Origin: Odobenus rosmarus divergens
Taxonomy: Eukaryota; Chordata; Mammalia; Carnivora; Odobenidae
DNA length: 64,000 nt
Direction of reading: 5' to 3'
Assembly (NCBI RefSeq): GCF_000321225.1
Contig: NW_004450483.1
Coordinates: 646,347 to 710,346, forward strand
Below, piece by piece: positions 1-11,800 of the stretch (positions within the stretch are counted from its first letter, which is position 1; each line of letters begins with the position of its first letter). The notes under the pieces are model-generated. The model had not been told where the DNA came from. It was given only the letters and a program-made list of their open reading frames with translations, and made no database searches. The translations under genes were made by a program, and so were the position numbers.

Positions 1-2665
1 AACCAGCTTTAGCCTGTCTTTATTTCCATCCTAGTCACAGTTTATGAAATGTGTCTAATTTAACCCAAAGGGCATTTGGTATGGGCTCAGAGAAAGTGAA
101 TTGTGAGGTGGAAGGAATCGCTGGTGCCGACAGCCCCGAAGTGAGAGCCATTCTGAGTGCCCTTTTTTTTTCTTCCCTCCCAAGAAGTTCCCACTCAGAT
201 TTAGCAGTACACGTTATTTGGAAATCCTGCCTTCTGATAAGTATGTGTCCACTAGTCCTCTCTGAAGACATCCCCGTTCCAGAAGCAAAGAAGTGATTGG
301 GTTTAACTGATGTGTCCTCTGTTTTTTATTCATGGGCCTGAGTAGTGGGAGGCGACCAAAGTCTCACATCTTAATTAAGGAATGATGGCCTTCCTTACAG
401 ACCATGGAAATGTCACCAGAGGGAAGCTGCTCTGGGGGATGTCAGAAGTCCACGGGGCAGATGTTAGAGTCTGCAGAAAATTGTGTCCATTCACCTGCAT
501 GAAATGCTACAGTGGAGTCCGCTTTTATTGTACTGTGTGATGGGTTATGGTTGTGGTTTTGCCTAAATTTTAGTTTGTGGCCATTAAATATGTTGCCATA
601 TCTTAAAAAAAAAAATGAGTGTGAAGGTGACCTTGAGTGGAATGTGAGTGTGTGTAAAACTTCCTGGATACTTAAAATGTCATCCCATTAGGAAATAGTT
701 CTCCCCTTGTATGGGAGGTGCTTCTGCTTCTGAAATGGAAATTGGCCTATGGAATTCCTTAGATACCTTTTTAGGATTTTGGTATTGTTTAGGGGTTGGG
801 AGGTGGGGTGGGAATTGGGGTGAAAGGTGCCAGAAAGCCATATTGGTTTCTGGGTCATTTAGGGACCGTGGATAAGGAAGCATTTGGTCCATGCTGTTAA
901 AAAAAAAATTTTTTTTTTAATTTCATGTCTTGGAACCTGGGATTTTCACCCTTTTAGAGTCTGACCTCAGTGAAGGCCAGAGTGAGGGTCAGTGAATATG
1001 CCACTGGTTCCCCCAACTCTAGAGTGAGAGTCTTGTCCTTTTCCTTGGTTTATATATTTTACTTTTGGTCATCTCCTTACTCTGCAGAACCTCTGCAAGT
1101 TGTCTGACCTTACGAAGGTAGTGGCCTTTACTCCTTTCTTCCTTTTTTCTGTTTGATGTTCTTGTGACTTTTATTCCTTGGCAAGTAAGGATGCCAGGCT
1201 TGAAACAAATTACTGTTGAGTGATGATTCTTAACCACCCCTACTTTTCTTTTCTTTCCTTTTCTTTCTTTCTTTTTTTTTTTTTTTAAATTTAAAGGCAG
1301 CAGCCCATGGATTATTAACTTAACACGGTATGGGCAAACATGAAATTATGCAATCCCCAGGTGAGCAGCCTGCTTGCTTCTCCTGTGTTCCTAGATAACC
1401 GCTTGGGCTGGGAGTGTGCGCCAGGGTGGCAAAAGGAAGGGGCGGTGTGGGGGTAGCCAAGACAGCACTGCTCCTGTCTTTGGGCTGGGGATGGTGGCAG
1501 GGGCGGCCCCCACACAGGAGAGCTTCCAGGTGTGCTCCAAGCCAGACTTCAACTTCTGAGAATTGTTTGGGATTGCTGGGGTGTGTGCCGGGTTTGTGTT
1601 TTAGAGACTACTGGTTTATTGTGTTGTACGAGGAACAGATTGTACCAGTGACTACTGTTTATATAGTGAAGTGGGGTCGGCGAATCTGATTCATAACTCG
1701 GGACACTCAGAGGGAGGAGGGTTATCAAGATAAGGACACAGCACTTTTGGGGCACCTGTTTCTAGGCGGCTTGTAATTTAGAGGTCTTAAAGCCTCTCCT
1801 GCTCACAGGTCATTCATATTCTCAAGAATTTCTTTTTCCCATGTGAGGGCATTTAAAAAGTACGTCTAGAGACAAGTCCTAGGCTGATGTGAGGCTGATT
1901 TTTTTTTTTTTTTTTTTGGGTATGGCGGGGAGTTCTGTTCAGAGGTGGAAGAAAAGTATCTCTGAGCATCTTGATATTTTGCATTTGAATAAGAAAACTG
2001 AATTAAAACCGAGGTCTTTCCTTCTCGTTTTGCCTTTAGGAGATATTAGTGTTGACCCTTAAAATCAGGATTATGGGCCAACTGTCCATTTTTATTTGAA
2101 GGTTGGGGGTGGTGGGCTGTCACAGCCCGGATGAGTGAAATGCAGTTCCATTTGCATAGTTTACAGATCCCTGAGGACAGGGTTGAATTGGTCTGAGAAG
2201 CTGCCAAGGAGTAGAATAGTTTACTTAAAAAAAAAATGAAATTTTTTGTTCAGATTCTTAGGCTAAGAGCAAGACTACATAGTGAGGCATCTCTTGTGGA
2301 TGGAAACCATGCAGCATTTGAAGTTCGCTCTATTGCTGCCGGTCCCCTTCCCTTGTCACAGAGATTTCTGTAATTTGTAGATACTAGATAACTTGGCATT
2401 TTTGCCTCCATGATTTGATTCAGTAACTCTCTGGAGGGCCATTGAGTGAAAAACAGACTCCTCAAGGATTGGTTGGCTGGATTTGAAACGAGCCTCTTGG
2501 AGGGCCGGTGACGTGTGGGTCTGGGATGCCCCCCCCCCCCCCAAGCACACTGCCCCGGGTTTGGCTGTGTTGCCATTGATGCCCCTCCCTGGTCAGGACC
2601 CACTTCTGCAACTGCGCTCTGTCCTTGCCACTGGGCGCCTGACTGCCCCCTCCTGTGTGTTGCAG
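1..2665 (+). other. Intron 1 of TFCP2L1 (3' part)
   Basis: There is no exon-like open frame with splice sites. The stretch holds pyrimidine-rich tracts at 1240-1287, a T19 run at 1899-1917 and a C14 run at 2529-2542, 120 bases before exon 2. I recognise no retroelement here. Confidence 0.75.
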
Positions 2666-2817
2666 TGATGTGCTCGCTCTGCCCATCTTCAAGCAAGAGG
2701 AGCCCCAGCTGTCCCCCGAGAACGAGGCCCGCCTGCCGCCCCTGCAGTACGTGCTGTGCGCGGCCACATCGCCCGCAGTGAAGCTGCACGAAGAGACGCT
2801 GACCTATCTCAACCAAG
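2666..2817 (+). CDS. TFCP2L1: TFCP2L1 exon 2 (residues 21-72)
   Basis: The acceptor is TGTGTTGCAG and the donor CAAG|GTAGCG. The first base completes a codon split with exon 1 (arginine in the human protein), and the last base opens glycine 72. It encodes [13 protein letters not shown] onward to [10 protein letters not shown], the N-terminal edge of the DNA-binding domain. It lies 29.7 kb upstream of exon 3, inside CpG-dense DNA. Confidence 0.96.
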
Positions 2818-5800
2818 GTAGCGCCCGCCACGCGGGGTCGGGGTGGTGGGTGGGGCTGGGAAGACCTCCCAGCAGGAGTGGGGCGCGGACCCGGATGACG
2901 CGTTTGGGCTTCCTTACCTGGTCACAGTGGGGTTGGCTGGGAAGGAGACCGTTGTGTCAGGGAGATTCCGTTTCCCAGCGCTGAGACCTCCCTGAGCCTC
3001 CGCGACTTCGTCTGAGGAGTGGGCGCATCAGCTCTAGAGTTGCTCAGCCAACCGTGGGTAAAGGAGGCCACAGTTCTTGCTCGGGCCCCGACGGGGCGGA
3101 GGCTCAGTGATCAGCAGCCGTCGTTAGGGCTGCTGTTTACTGTGACCGTGACCGGTGTCCTTTCCTGGATATAGATTGAGCACCTTAGGTATACGAAGTC
3201 TGTGGTCCCTTCTGGAGCTGCAGTGGTGGGAGGGTCGGCCCCGTCCTCACGCAGCACCGCGGGCTGGGTTCCACGTGTGTGGCGGTGGCGACAGGACCGC
3301 CCGCCGTGTCCTCAGGCAGGTGGCACGGGCTTTGACGTTTGAATCTGCACTCTAGCACTTCCTCACGCCGTGACTTTGAGCTGCCTTTCCTTTTTCTCTG
3401 TGCCTCCGTGTTGGCCTGTGTAAACTGAGAAGTGTAATTTTGCGACATTTGAAAGAATGCACCCGTTTAAAGTGCCTGGTATGATAATGGCTGTTCAGTT
3501 GCTGCTTCCCTTTATCAGGACACGTGGATCAGTGTCCTAACAGATGGTATTTTTTGTGGTTTCTGTGTGATCGTGTGTATGTGTTTATTGCACTTCCTTC
3601 CTGGGTCACCTCGTAGACACCCTGGCATCAAGTGGCTTAATTGCCCCTAGGTTTTTAGATGGGCAGAGCAGAGGGGCAGGGGAATGTGGTGCGCTCTAGG
3701 GTGGCACTGAGTTGCAGGGGAGCTGCCGTGTGGAAGCAGTTGGGTCCTTCCGGGGCTTCATTGGTTCTGTAGAACTTGGAGACCTTAATTTGGAGAGCCC
3801 CCGGGGGTTGGGAATCCAGCCCGGTCATCAGGCTTGTCCTCTGCTGGCTTGCCACCTCCGAGTTAGCAGGTGGCTCTGCGTCGGCCTGGGGATGGAAGCA
3901 GCCCCCTGCTGTGGTTGATGTGGCCCAGTGGAAGGGCACGATGCTCCCTGCAGGTAGCTCTGTGGCCTCCGCTGGTTGCCAAGCCCAAGCTCGGTTAGCA
4001 GCAGGGCGCCTGACTCAGGCCCTGTGGAGGGGTACCTCTGTGCCTCTCTGCTTGTCTGTGGAGTGGCTTTGGCCATTTTCTTTCTTTCTTTCTCCCAGCT
4101 TGCGGAGCTTTGCTTTCTTCTCTGGGCCTCTGCTTTTTTGCCTAAAGGTAGCCTGAAGAGATTGGCTGATGTTCACAGAGCACTGAGCTCCGAGGCTGGT
4201 CTTGTTCCTGGCCCCGTCCTGCGGTGCTGAGGAGTGAGTGCGTGGTCTGGGGCTCCATGGCTGGCCTGGGACACTGAGGGCGACACTGAGGGTGCACTGG
4301 CCACCCACCTTTGCCTCCTCTGCAAGGCCTTCCCACCCACCCCCTTCCCTCCACCCCTACCCCCTGTAATCAGACAACTTTGGGCCATGTTTGACAGTCC
4401 GCATGCTAGGCCTTTTTAAGAGTTTCTCCTTGGCTCAGTATAGAAAAGTTGAAACAGAGGGGAAAAGAGTTGCCTTATGGTCTTACCATCCTGTGTCAGT
4501 TTGGTGTATTTACTTCAGATATTTTTTTAAGTTGCATTTTCCTGATTATTAAAGTAACATGCTCATTATAGAAAATTTGGATGATTTAGACATGTATAAG
4601 GAAGAAGATGAGAAGGAAAAAAAAATTGAAATCTCTTCTAATTTCACCTGAGGACCACTGCCAGCCTGATTTCCACACATATTTTGTGTATGCGTCTTTT
4701 AGACCTGATCCTGCTCCAGATATATGTCTTCTTTTCATTTATTAGATTTATGAGCTTTTCTTATTTCACTCAGAATGCTTTTGAGAACTTAAATTTTTGT
4801 AATGGGTGCATAGTATTACGTGTTACAGGTCTGTGGCTTTCATCAGTTTCATGGGGGGGGGACACTTAGCCCTGAGTTGTTGTCTTTGTGTAAAATGTTT
4901 TTTAAAAAATAATAATAAATTACCTTTGAAGTAGGATTACTGGACTGAAGGATTTGAATAAGGCTTTTGACTCATTTTTACCAAATTGCTATCTCAGCAG
5001 AATGCCCCATCTCATATGCTAGCCTTTCCCAATATTGGACATTGTGTCTTTTCATCTGAGTAGTGAAACATAGAACTTAAAACAGCGTTTCTATCACTGT
5101 GGTTATTATAAACTAGCATGTATCAACCAATGTGGTCGAATATTATAAAATAGGTTTCTGAGTCTTTTAAATTTCTCCACCAATTATGTTCATGTTCTTT
5201 GCACATTTTTCTTTTGGGGTGTTTATATCTTTTTTTATCTTGTTGATTGTAAGAGCACACCATATATGAAAACTATCAAACCTTTAGTTCTTATACGTTG
5301 CAAATATTTTTCCTTGTTGGTTGCTGGCCATTTAACTATATTTATTTTGTGATAACTATATTCATGTTGTGGGATCTATGTCATGTTTCTTTCTTTCTGT
5401 GTAAAAATTTATTTGAAATGTCTATTGTAAAATCCTACAGTCTTTTAAAATAGTTTTTCTTCTATTCTTTTTTTTTTAATAATTTTTTTATTGTTATGTT
5501 AACCACCATACATTACATCATTAGTTTTTGATGCAGTGTTCCATGATTCATTGTTTGTGCATAACACCCAGTGCTCCACGCAGAATGTGCCCTCTTTAAT
5601 ACCCATCACCAGGCTAACCCATCCCCCCAACCCCTCCCCTCTAGAACCCTCAGTTTGTTTTTCAGAGTCCATCGTCTCTAATGGTTCGTCTCCCCCTCCG
5701 ACTTACTCCCCTTCATTCTTCCCCTCCTGCTATCTTCTTCTTCTTCTTTTTTTTCTTAACATATATTGCATTATTTGTTTCAGAAGTACAGATCCGTGAT

Positions 5801-8800
5801 TCATCGGTCTTGTACAATTCACAGTGCTCACCATAGCACGTACCCTCCCCGATGTCTATCACCCAGCCACCCAATCCCTCCCACAGTTTTTCTTCTATTC
5901 TAAGAATGCCTCCCCACCCCAAAATCACATAGTAGTTTCCTAAATTTCATTTCATGGTTTCTAAATTTTAACATTGAAATGCATTTGGAATGTTTTTATG
6001 AAACTTAATAATTAGGTATCTAGTGATGTTTTGAATTATTATTGCATTATATATATATATATTTATTTCAGCTTTACCAGTGAGATTTATACTGTCACGT
6101 TGCATTTGGAATTTATGATGTGATATAAAGGTCTAACTTTGTTTATTTTTCTAAATAGTCAACTTGCTAGCTATTGCCTAGTTTATACTTTTCTCACTGG
6201 CTTCAAATACCACTTTGGAACATTAAAAAAGCTGTATTCTAGAGTATTAGTCCAGAAACAGACCCTTGTAGAGGTATATGTCCCGTAGCTAGCCCTGAGA
6301 TTCACTGATTCTTGCCCCATTTCACATTGAACTATTCATTGTGGCTTGGAAATTGTTTCCCCATTCAAGTGTAGGAGTTCCTTTCATCATTTTTCTTAGT
6401 AATCTCAGTCATATATTCTTACAGATGGATTTTATAATTACCGAACCTCCTTCGTATACCTTTTTCTTTACATCGATGAGATCATATACTTCATGAAATT
6501 GTTTCATGATTTTTTTTTAAAGATTTTATTTATTTATTTGACAGAGAGAGACACAGTGAGAGAGGGAACACAAGCAGAGGGAGTGGGAGAGGGAGAAGCA
6601 GACCTCCTGTGGAGTAGGGAGCCCGATGCGGGGCTCGATCCCAGGACCCTGGGATCATGACCTGAGCTGAAGGCAAAATGCTTAACGACTGAGCCACCCA
6701 GGCGCCCCTGTTTCATGATTTTATTAAATACTATTCTTGTAATAACGTTTTCCGTCTTTTTTTTTTTTAATATTTTATTTATTTGAGAGAGAGGGCATGA
6801 GGAGAGGGGGGAAAAGGGAGGGGGGCAGAGGAAGAGGGAGAAACAGACTCCCAGCTGAGCAGAGAACCAGCCTCGGGGCTCCGTCCCAGGAACCTGGGAT
6901 CATGGGATCATGACTGGATCTGAAGGCAGCCGCTTAACCAACTGAGCCACCGAGGTGCCCCATTTTCTGTCATTATTAAAACCTCTTTACCGTCACTTAA
7001 GATGTCTGCATATTATTTCGCTATTTCTTTTTGTTATTTAGGAGAGCATAGTGGCATAACTGCTGGAAGAAAATACACAATGTAATTATTTTATTTTATT
7101 TTTTTTAAAGATTCTGTTTATTTGACAGAGAGAGACAGCGAGAGAGGGAACGGAGGCAGGGGGAGTGGGAGAGGGAGAAGCAGGCCTCCCGCGGAGCAGG
7201 GAGCCCGATGCGGGGCCCGATCCCAGGACCCTGTGATCATGACCGAGGCAAAGGCAGACGCTTAATGACTGAGCCACCCAGGCGCCCACAATGTAATTAT
7301 TTTAATGTCTGTCTCCCATAATAGAATGGAAACTCTATGAGGGCAGAGCCATATCTGTCTTTTTTTTTAAGATTTTTTTTTTTAAATTTTATTATGTCAT
7401 ATCCATCTTTTTTGAAGAGTCTCATGCTCTTCGGACTGAGCTAGCCAGGCAGTTATATCTGTCTTTTTTTAAACATTGTATCAAGCTTGGTGTGTTGACA
7501 CTGAGGTAGGTGCTCTGTAGATACTCGGAAAATTAAACAATAGGCATGACTTATTTTATTTCCATTTTATTTTTTCTCTCCTCCCTTTTTGTTGCTGTTA
7601 TTAATAATGCTGAACTGAATTATCTTTTTCAGCATATCTTATTTAAAGTAGCCTCTACTTCCATGTCATATGACAAATAGTCATTGATTCACTTAAAAAC
7701 CATAGTTTTGACACATCAGTCAAAACCTTTTTTGGTTAATTGAAGAGTTAGCTGTTAATAGTATTTGACGTTTATTGCATCGGCTCTGTGATGTCTATTA
7801 CGCTATTTCTCTGAGGCCGTGCCATACCCTCTTCCTTGTAATGGTGTTTTAAAGTTCTCTGAAAACATGAGGGCATGTTCTGGCTGTAAGACCTTGAAAC
7901 CATCAGATATTCACTTCTCAGTGCAGTGTCAAGCCAGTGTGTTACCTGTGGTGCCTTGTCACCAAGCCCAGTGGCTAATTTTATGTATGGTGAAAACAAT
8001 TTGTAAAACAAATTGTGTCCTCCTCTTGTGACATGGAGTCCTAAGGAATGGGTGGCTGGCTGTTGCATGGAGGTCTGCAACGTCCCAGATCAACCTTTTC
8101 TGTCCGTGGCCAGATCTTTCCTGAATGTTGGAGCAGGAAGGAAGGGGTAGAAATGTGCCGTGGGGGAGGAGTCAGGGAGAAGCGTGGAAAGAGAACCCCA
8201 GGCAGTATCTGTGGGAATTCTGTCTTGGAGATAAGGAACAGCTTTGCAAGAATGGCCCTTGGATCTTATTATAGTAATGCATTCTTACAGGAAGCTTACT
8301 TTCATTCATTTATGGAATGAAACTTCCTGTCCTTTGGAAGGAGAGAATGGCTTAGCGAGAAGAAAGAAAAGCCATAATAAGCAAAGGCAGTGAAGTGTGT
8401 GTGTGTGCAGGGGTGGGATGGGGGTGCATTTAAGCACTCTGTGCCAGAACCCTGAGTGGTTTAGGATGGCTAAGGTTCGGGGAACACAAAGAGTGTCAAT
8501 GATAGGGTTCGAGCGGTAGACCAGCTGGCCAAGTTCCCCAGCTGCCTTGCTGAGGCTGAGCTGTTGGGCAGCCACCTGGGCAAGTCACTTACGCTCTCAG
8601 TGCCTGGCACATAGGAAGCACTCACATATTGGCCATTATTAATGATAAAGTAGACACTTGTTTACCTTAATGCTATATATATACATAGATAGATAGATAG
8701 ACAGATTTTTTTTTTTCCCTACCCCCTACCCTAATTCTATTTTGGAAGTTAACAAGGTTATCAAATTGGGACTTTGAAATTTTTTACTATTTTTATCCTT

Positions 8801-11800
8801 TTCCTCATTCAAAGATTAACACAGCGTTGGTTCTAGAACTAAGAATTGTACCTTTTGGAACTGCAGGGTGTTAACTTTGGAACAGATTAAAGCCCCAAAG
8901 GCCTGCTGAACTTTTTCATTCTTCATTCACTGTACAACCAGATAATGGACATAACCTGGAGGAGACATTTCCTACACAGGTTGTTAAAATCCTATCTTTA
9001 ACTTCGACCCCTCCCTAAATGATGTGAGCTGTTTTATGTAGGATTACTTTGCTTGGATCCTCAGCCAAGTAAAGCTTTGTGCAAGGACCTCAGCCTTTAG
9101 TGTGATCCTTTGTTTGGCACTGTAGAATTTACACTTTCTGATATTCTCTTTTGAATACTTCTCTCAAGAGGTATTATTCCCATTTTACAGATAGGCTGAG
9201 AGACGTGAAATCTGCTTTTCTCTCCTGTGTCATACAATTAGGCAAGCCTGGGGAATGGTTGAGCAGTGTGATGTGATAACGGGAGTTATGAAAGGGGAGA
9301 CCCCCCCCCCGGCATTTCTGGGAGCGGTGACTGTCACCTGCTACTCCTGATGCAGCTCTGAGGGTGAGTGGGGGAGATAACTGTGAAGGAATGGAGAGGG
9401 TAGAAAATGCCTCCTTGAACAGAAAACCATAATCAGTTGCTTCCCCCCCCCCCCCCAGCTCTCCACCCACGGTGACCTGAGGGAATTGGCCAGGGAGATA
9501 AGAGCTCGGGGCAGGGCAGTCCTGTCTTCCTGCTCCCAGACCAGGACAGATGGCTGTTGCCTTTTCACCAGCTTTTACTCTAGGGAAGTCACTTAATCTT
9601 GAGAAGCCTCAGACTCCTCACCTGTGGAATTGGGATGGTTTCATTTGTGTGTGGCCTTGAGAATTAAGTAACAAGTGTCTGGCAGGTGGTAAGCACAGTT
9701 ACATTGCCCCCTCTCCCCAGTTACGTCAGTGACTTTGAATTTAAGGAATGAGGCAAAGGATTACTTGTTACACTTTCTCCATAGCTGACGTTTTCTTTCC
9801 AGATTAATTTTTAGCTTGAAGTTTGGGAATATAAACTGAGTAAGCCAAGTGATCCTTAAATACATTACTTTTTTTTTTTTTTAAAGATCTTCTTTATTTA
9901 TTTGAGAGAGAGAGAGAGCATGAGAGGGGGGAGGGTCAGAGGGAGAAGCAGACTCCCCGCTGAGGCACTTGATCCTGGCACTCCAGGATCATGATCTGAG
10001 CTGAAGGCAGTCGCTTAACCAACTGAGCCACCCAGGCACCCCATGCTTTTTTTTTAAATGCTTTTTTTCCCTTTTGTTTTTTTCCTGAGTAAAAAAGTGG
10101 CACATACTTACTATAAAACAGAATGCAAACGGCACAGAAATTTGTACTCTAGAAAGTTTTCCATAATCCCACTTCCCAGATTTTTCTTAGCCCTCCATTA
10201 ACCCACATATGTCTAATTATATAGACACACAGGCATACATACTTAGTAGAAATGTGTGTGCCCCCCCCCTTTTTTTAAGAGAGAGTGTGCATGTCCACAC
10301 GTACGAGTGGGGCGGGGAAGGGGCAGAGGGAGAGGGAGAATCTTTTTTTTTTTTTAAAGATTTTATTTATTTGACAGAGAGAGACACAGCGAGAGAGGGA
10401 ACACAGGCAGGGGGAGTGGGAGAGGGAGAAGCAGGCTTCCTGTGGAGCAGGGAGCCCCATGTGGGACCCGATCCCTGGGATCATGACCTGAGCCGAAGGC
10501 AGACTCCTAACGACTGAGCCACCCAGGCGCCCAAGAAGGAGAATCTTAAGCAGGCTCCACGCTTAGCACAGAGCCCTGCTTAGGCCTCAGTCTCACGACG
10601 CCGAGATCATGATCTGAGCTGAAATCAAGAGTCAGACGCTTAAGTGACTGAGCCACCCAGGTGCTCCGTGCCCCTTTCTTTTTAAGATAAATGGGATCAT
10701 ATATTTTCAGCAACTTGCCCCCCCCCAAAACATAGTCTTTCTATGTGGGTACATTACAAAAATGAAAAACAGAAGTTAATCTTCACTAGTTCCTTTATGG
10801 CCCATTGTATGGGTGTCCTGTAATTTGTTCTGTTGAGGAACATCAGGCTTGTTTCCATTTTTTTTTTTTCCAGAATGACACCCAGCACTCCAGTGAGCTT
10901 GCATGTACACATATCTTATGCTTAAGCAAGAGTGAGAATATCTGCAGGATAAATATCTAGAAATAATAATTGCCAGTACAACATTTTGATAGATGCTGTC
11001 ATATTGCCCTGCAATGAAGGTGTACTTAACTTGTACTTTTACGAACAATAAGTATTGAAGAATTGTTTATTTCCTCCTGCCTTATCATGCAGTCCTCCTC
11101 TCTGCCACACCTGAAATATGAAGTCCTGGAAGGCAAAGACCTTGTTCACTGCTATTCTAGCTCAGTGCCCAGCGTACGTGACTTCTTTGAATGAATGAAG
11201 AATGTCTCTTCTTCCATACCTTTGCCTTTTAAAACCTTTTAACCTTAGGGGCGCCTGGGTGGCTCAGTCGTTAAGCGTCTGCCTTCGGCTCAGGTCATGA
11301 TCCCAGGGTCCTGGGATCAAGCCCCGCATCGGGCTCCCTGCTCGGCGGGAGGCCTGCTTCTCCCTCTCCCACTCCCCCTGCTTGTGTTCCCCCTCTTGCT
11401 GTGTCTTTCTCTGTCAAATAAATAAAATCTTTAAAACCTTTTAACCTTAAAAACCATAAAGTAGTGGGGAGAGTATAAGGTATTCCTGTTGTAATTTTCA
11501 TTTCCTTGATGATATTGAATATATATGTATATATTTTCAGGTACAGAGATTACTTAAAAATAATATTCTTTAAAGATTTTATTTTTAAGTAATCTCTGTA
11601 CCTGACGGGGGACAACCCCGAGATCAAGAGTCGCACGCTCCACCGACTGAGCCAGCCAGGCTGCCCCTGAATATATATAATTTTTATGCTCTTTGGTTAT
11701 TACTATTTTGTTTGCTTTTCATGTGATATACCTATTTTTCAGCTGGGATTTTTTATTCTTGTTTATTCATATAGGCTCTTTTCATATTTGGGATGTTGTG

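Larger units (their letters stand above)
10070..11050 (-). repeat. Antisense old LINE fossil
   Basis: AT-rich blocks (GTGGCACATACTTACTATAAAA, AAATGGGATCATATATTTTC, AGCACTCCAGTGAGCTTGCAT) are in the order of an old L1 3' region read backward. It is broken by nested SINEs at 10262-10666. Confidence 0.45.

Noticed and set aside
1..2665. Search for TFCP2L1 exon 1 (about 20 residues beginning with Met)
   Set aside because: No frame here encodes the expected N-terminus followed by a donor in the required phase, so exon 1 must lie upstream.
2250..2831. 193-codon open frame on the minus strand
   Set aside because: It overlaps exon 2 in antisense; composition reflects the GC-rich exon and C-run.
6500..7304. 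Regularly spaced similar units that could suggest an array
   Set aside because: These are three independent SINE insertions with separate target-site duplications, not a CRISPR or satellite array.
11248..11320. tRNA-like A and B box sequence
   Set aside because: It belongs to the tRNA-Lys-derived head of a SINE; it does not fold as a functional tRNA gene. The same applies to the other SINE heads.
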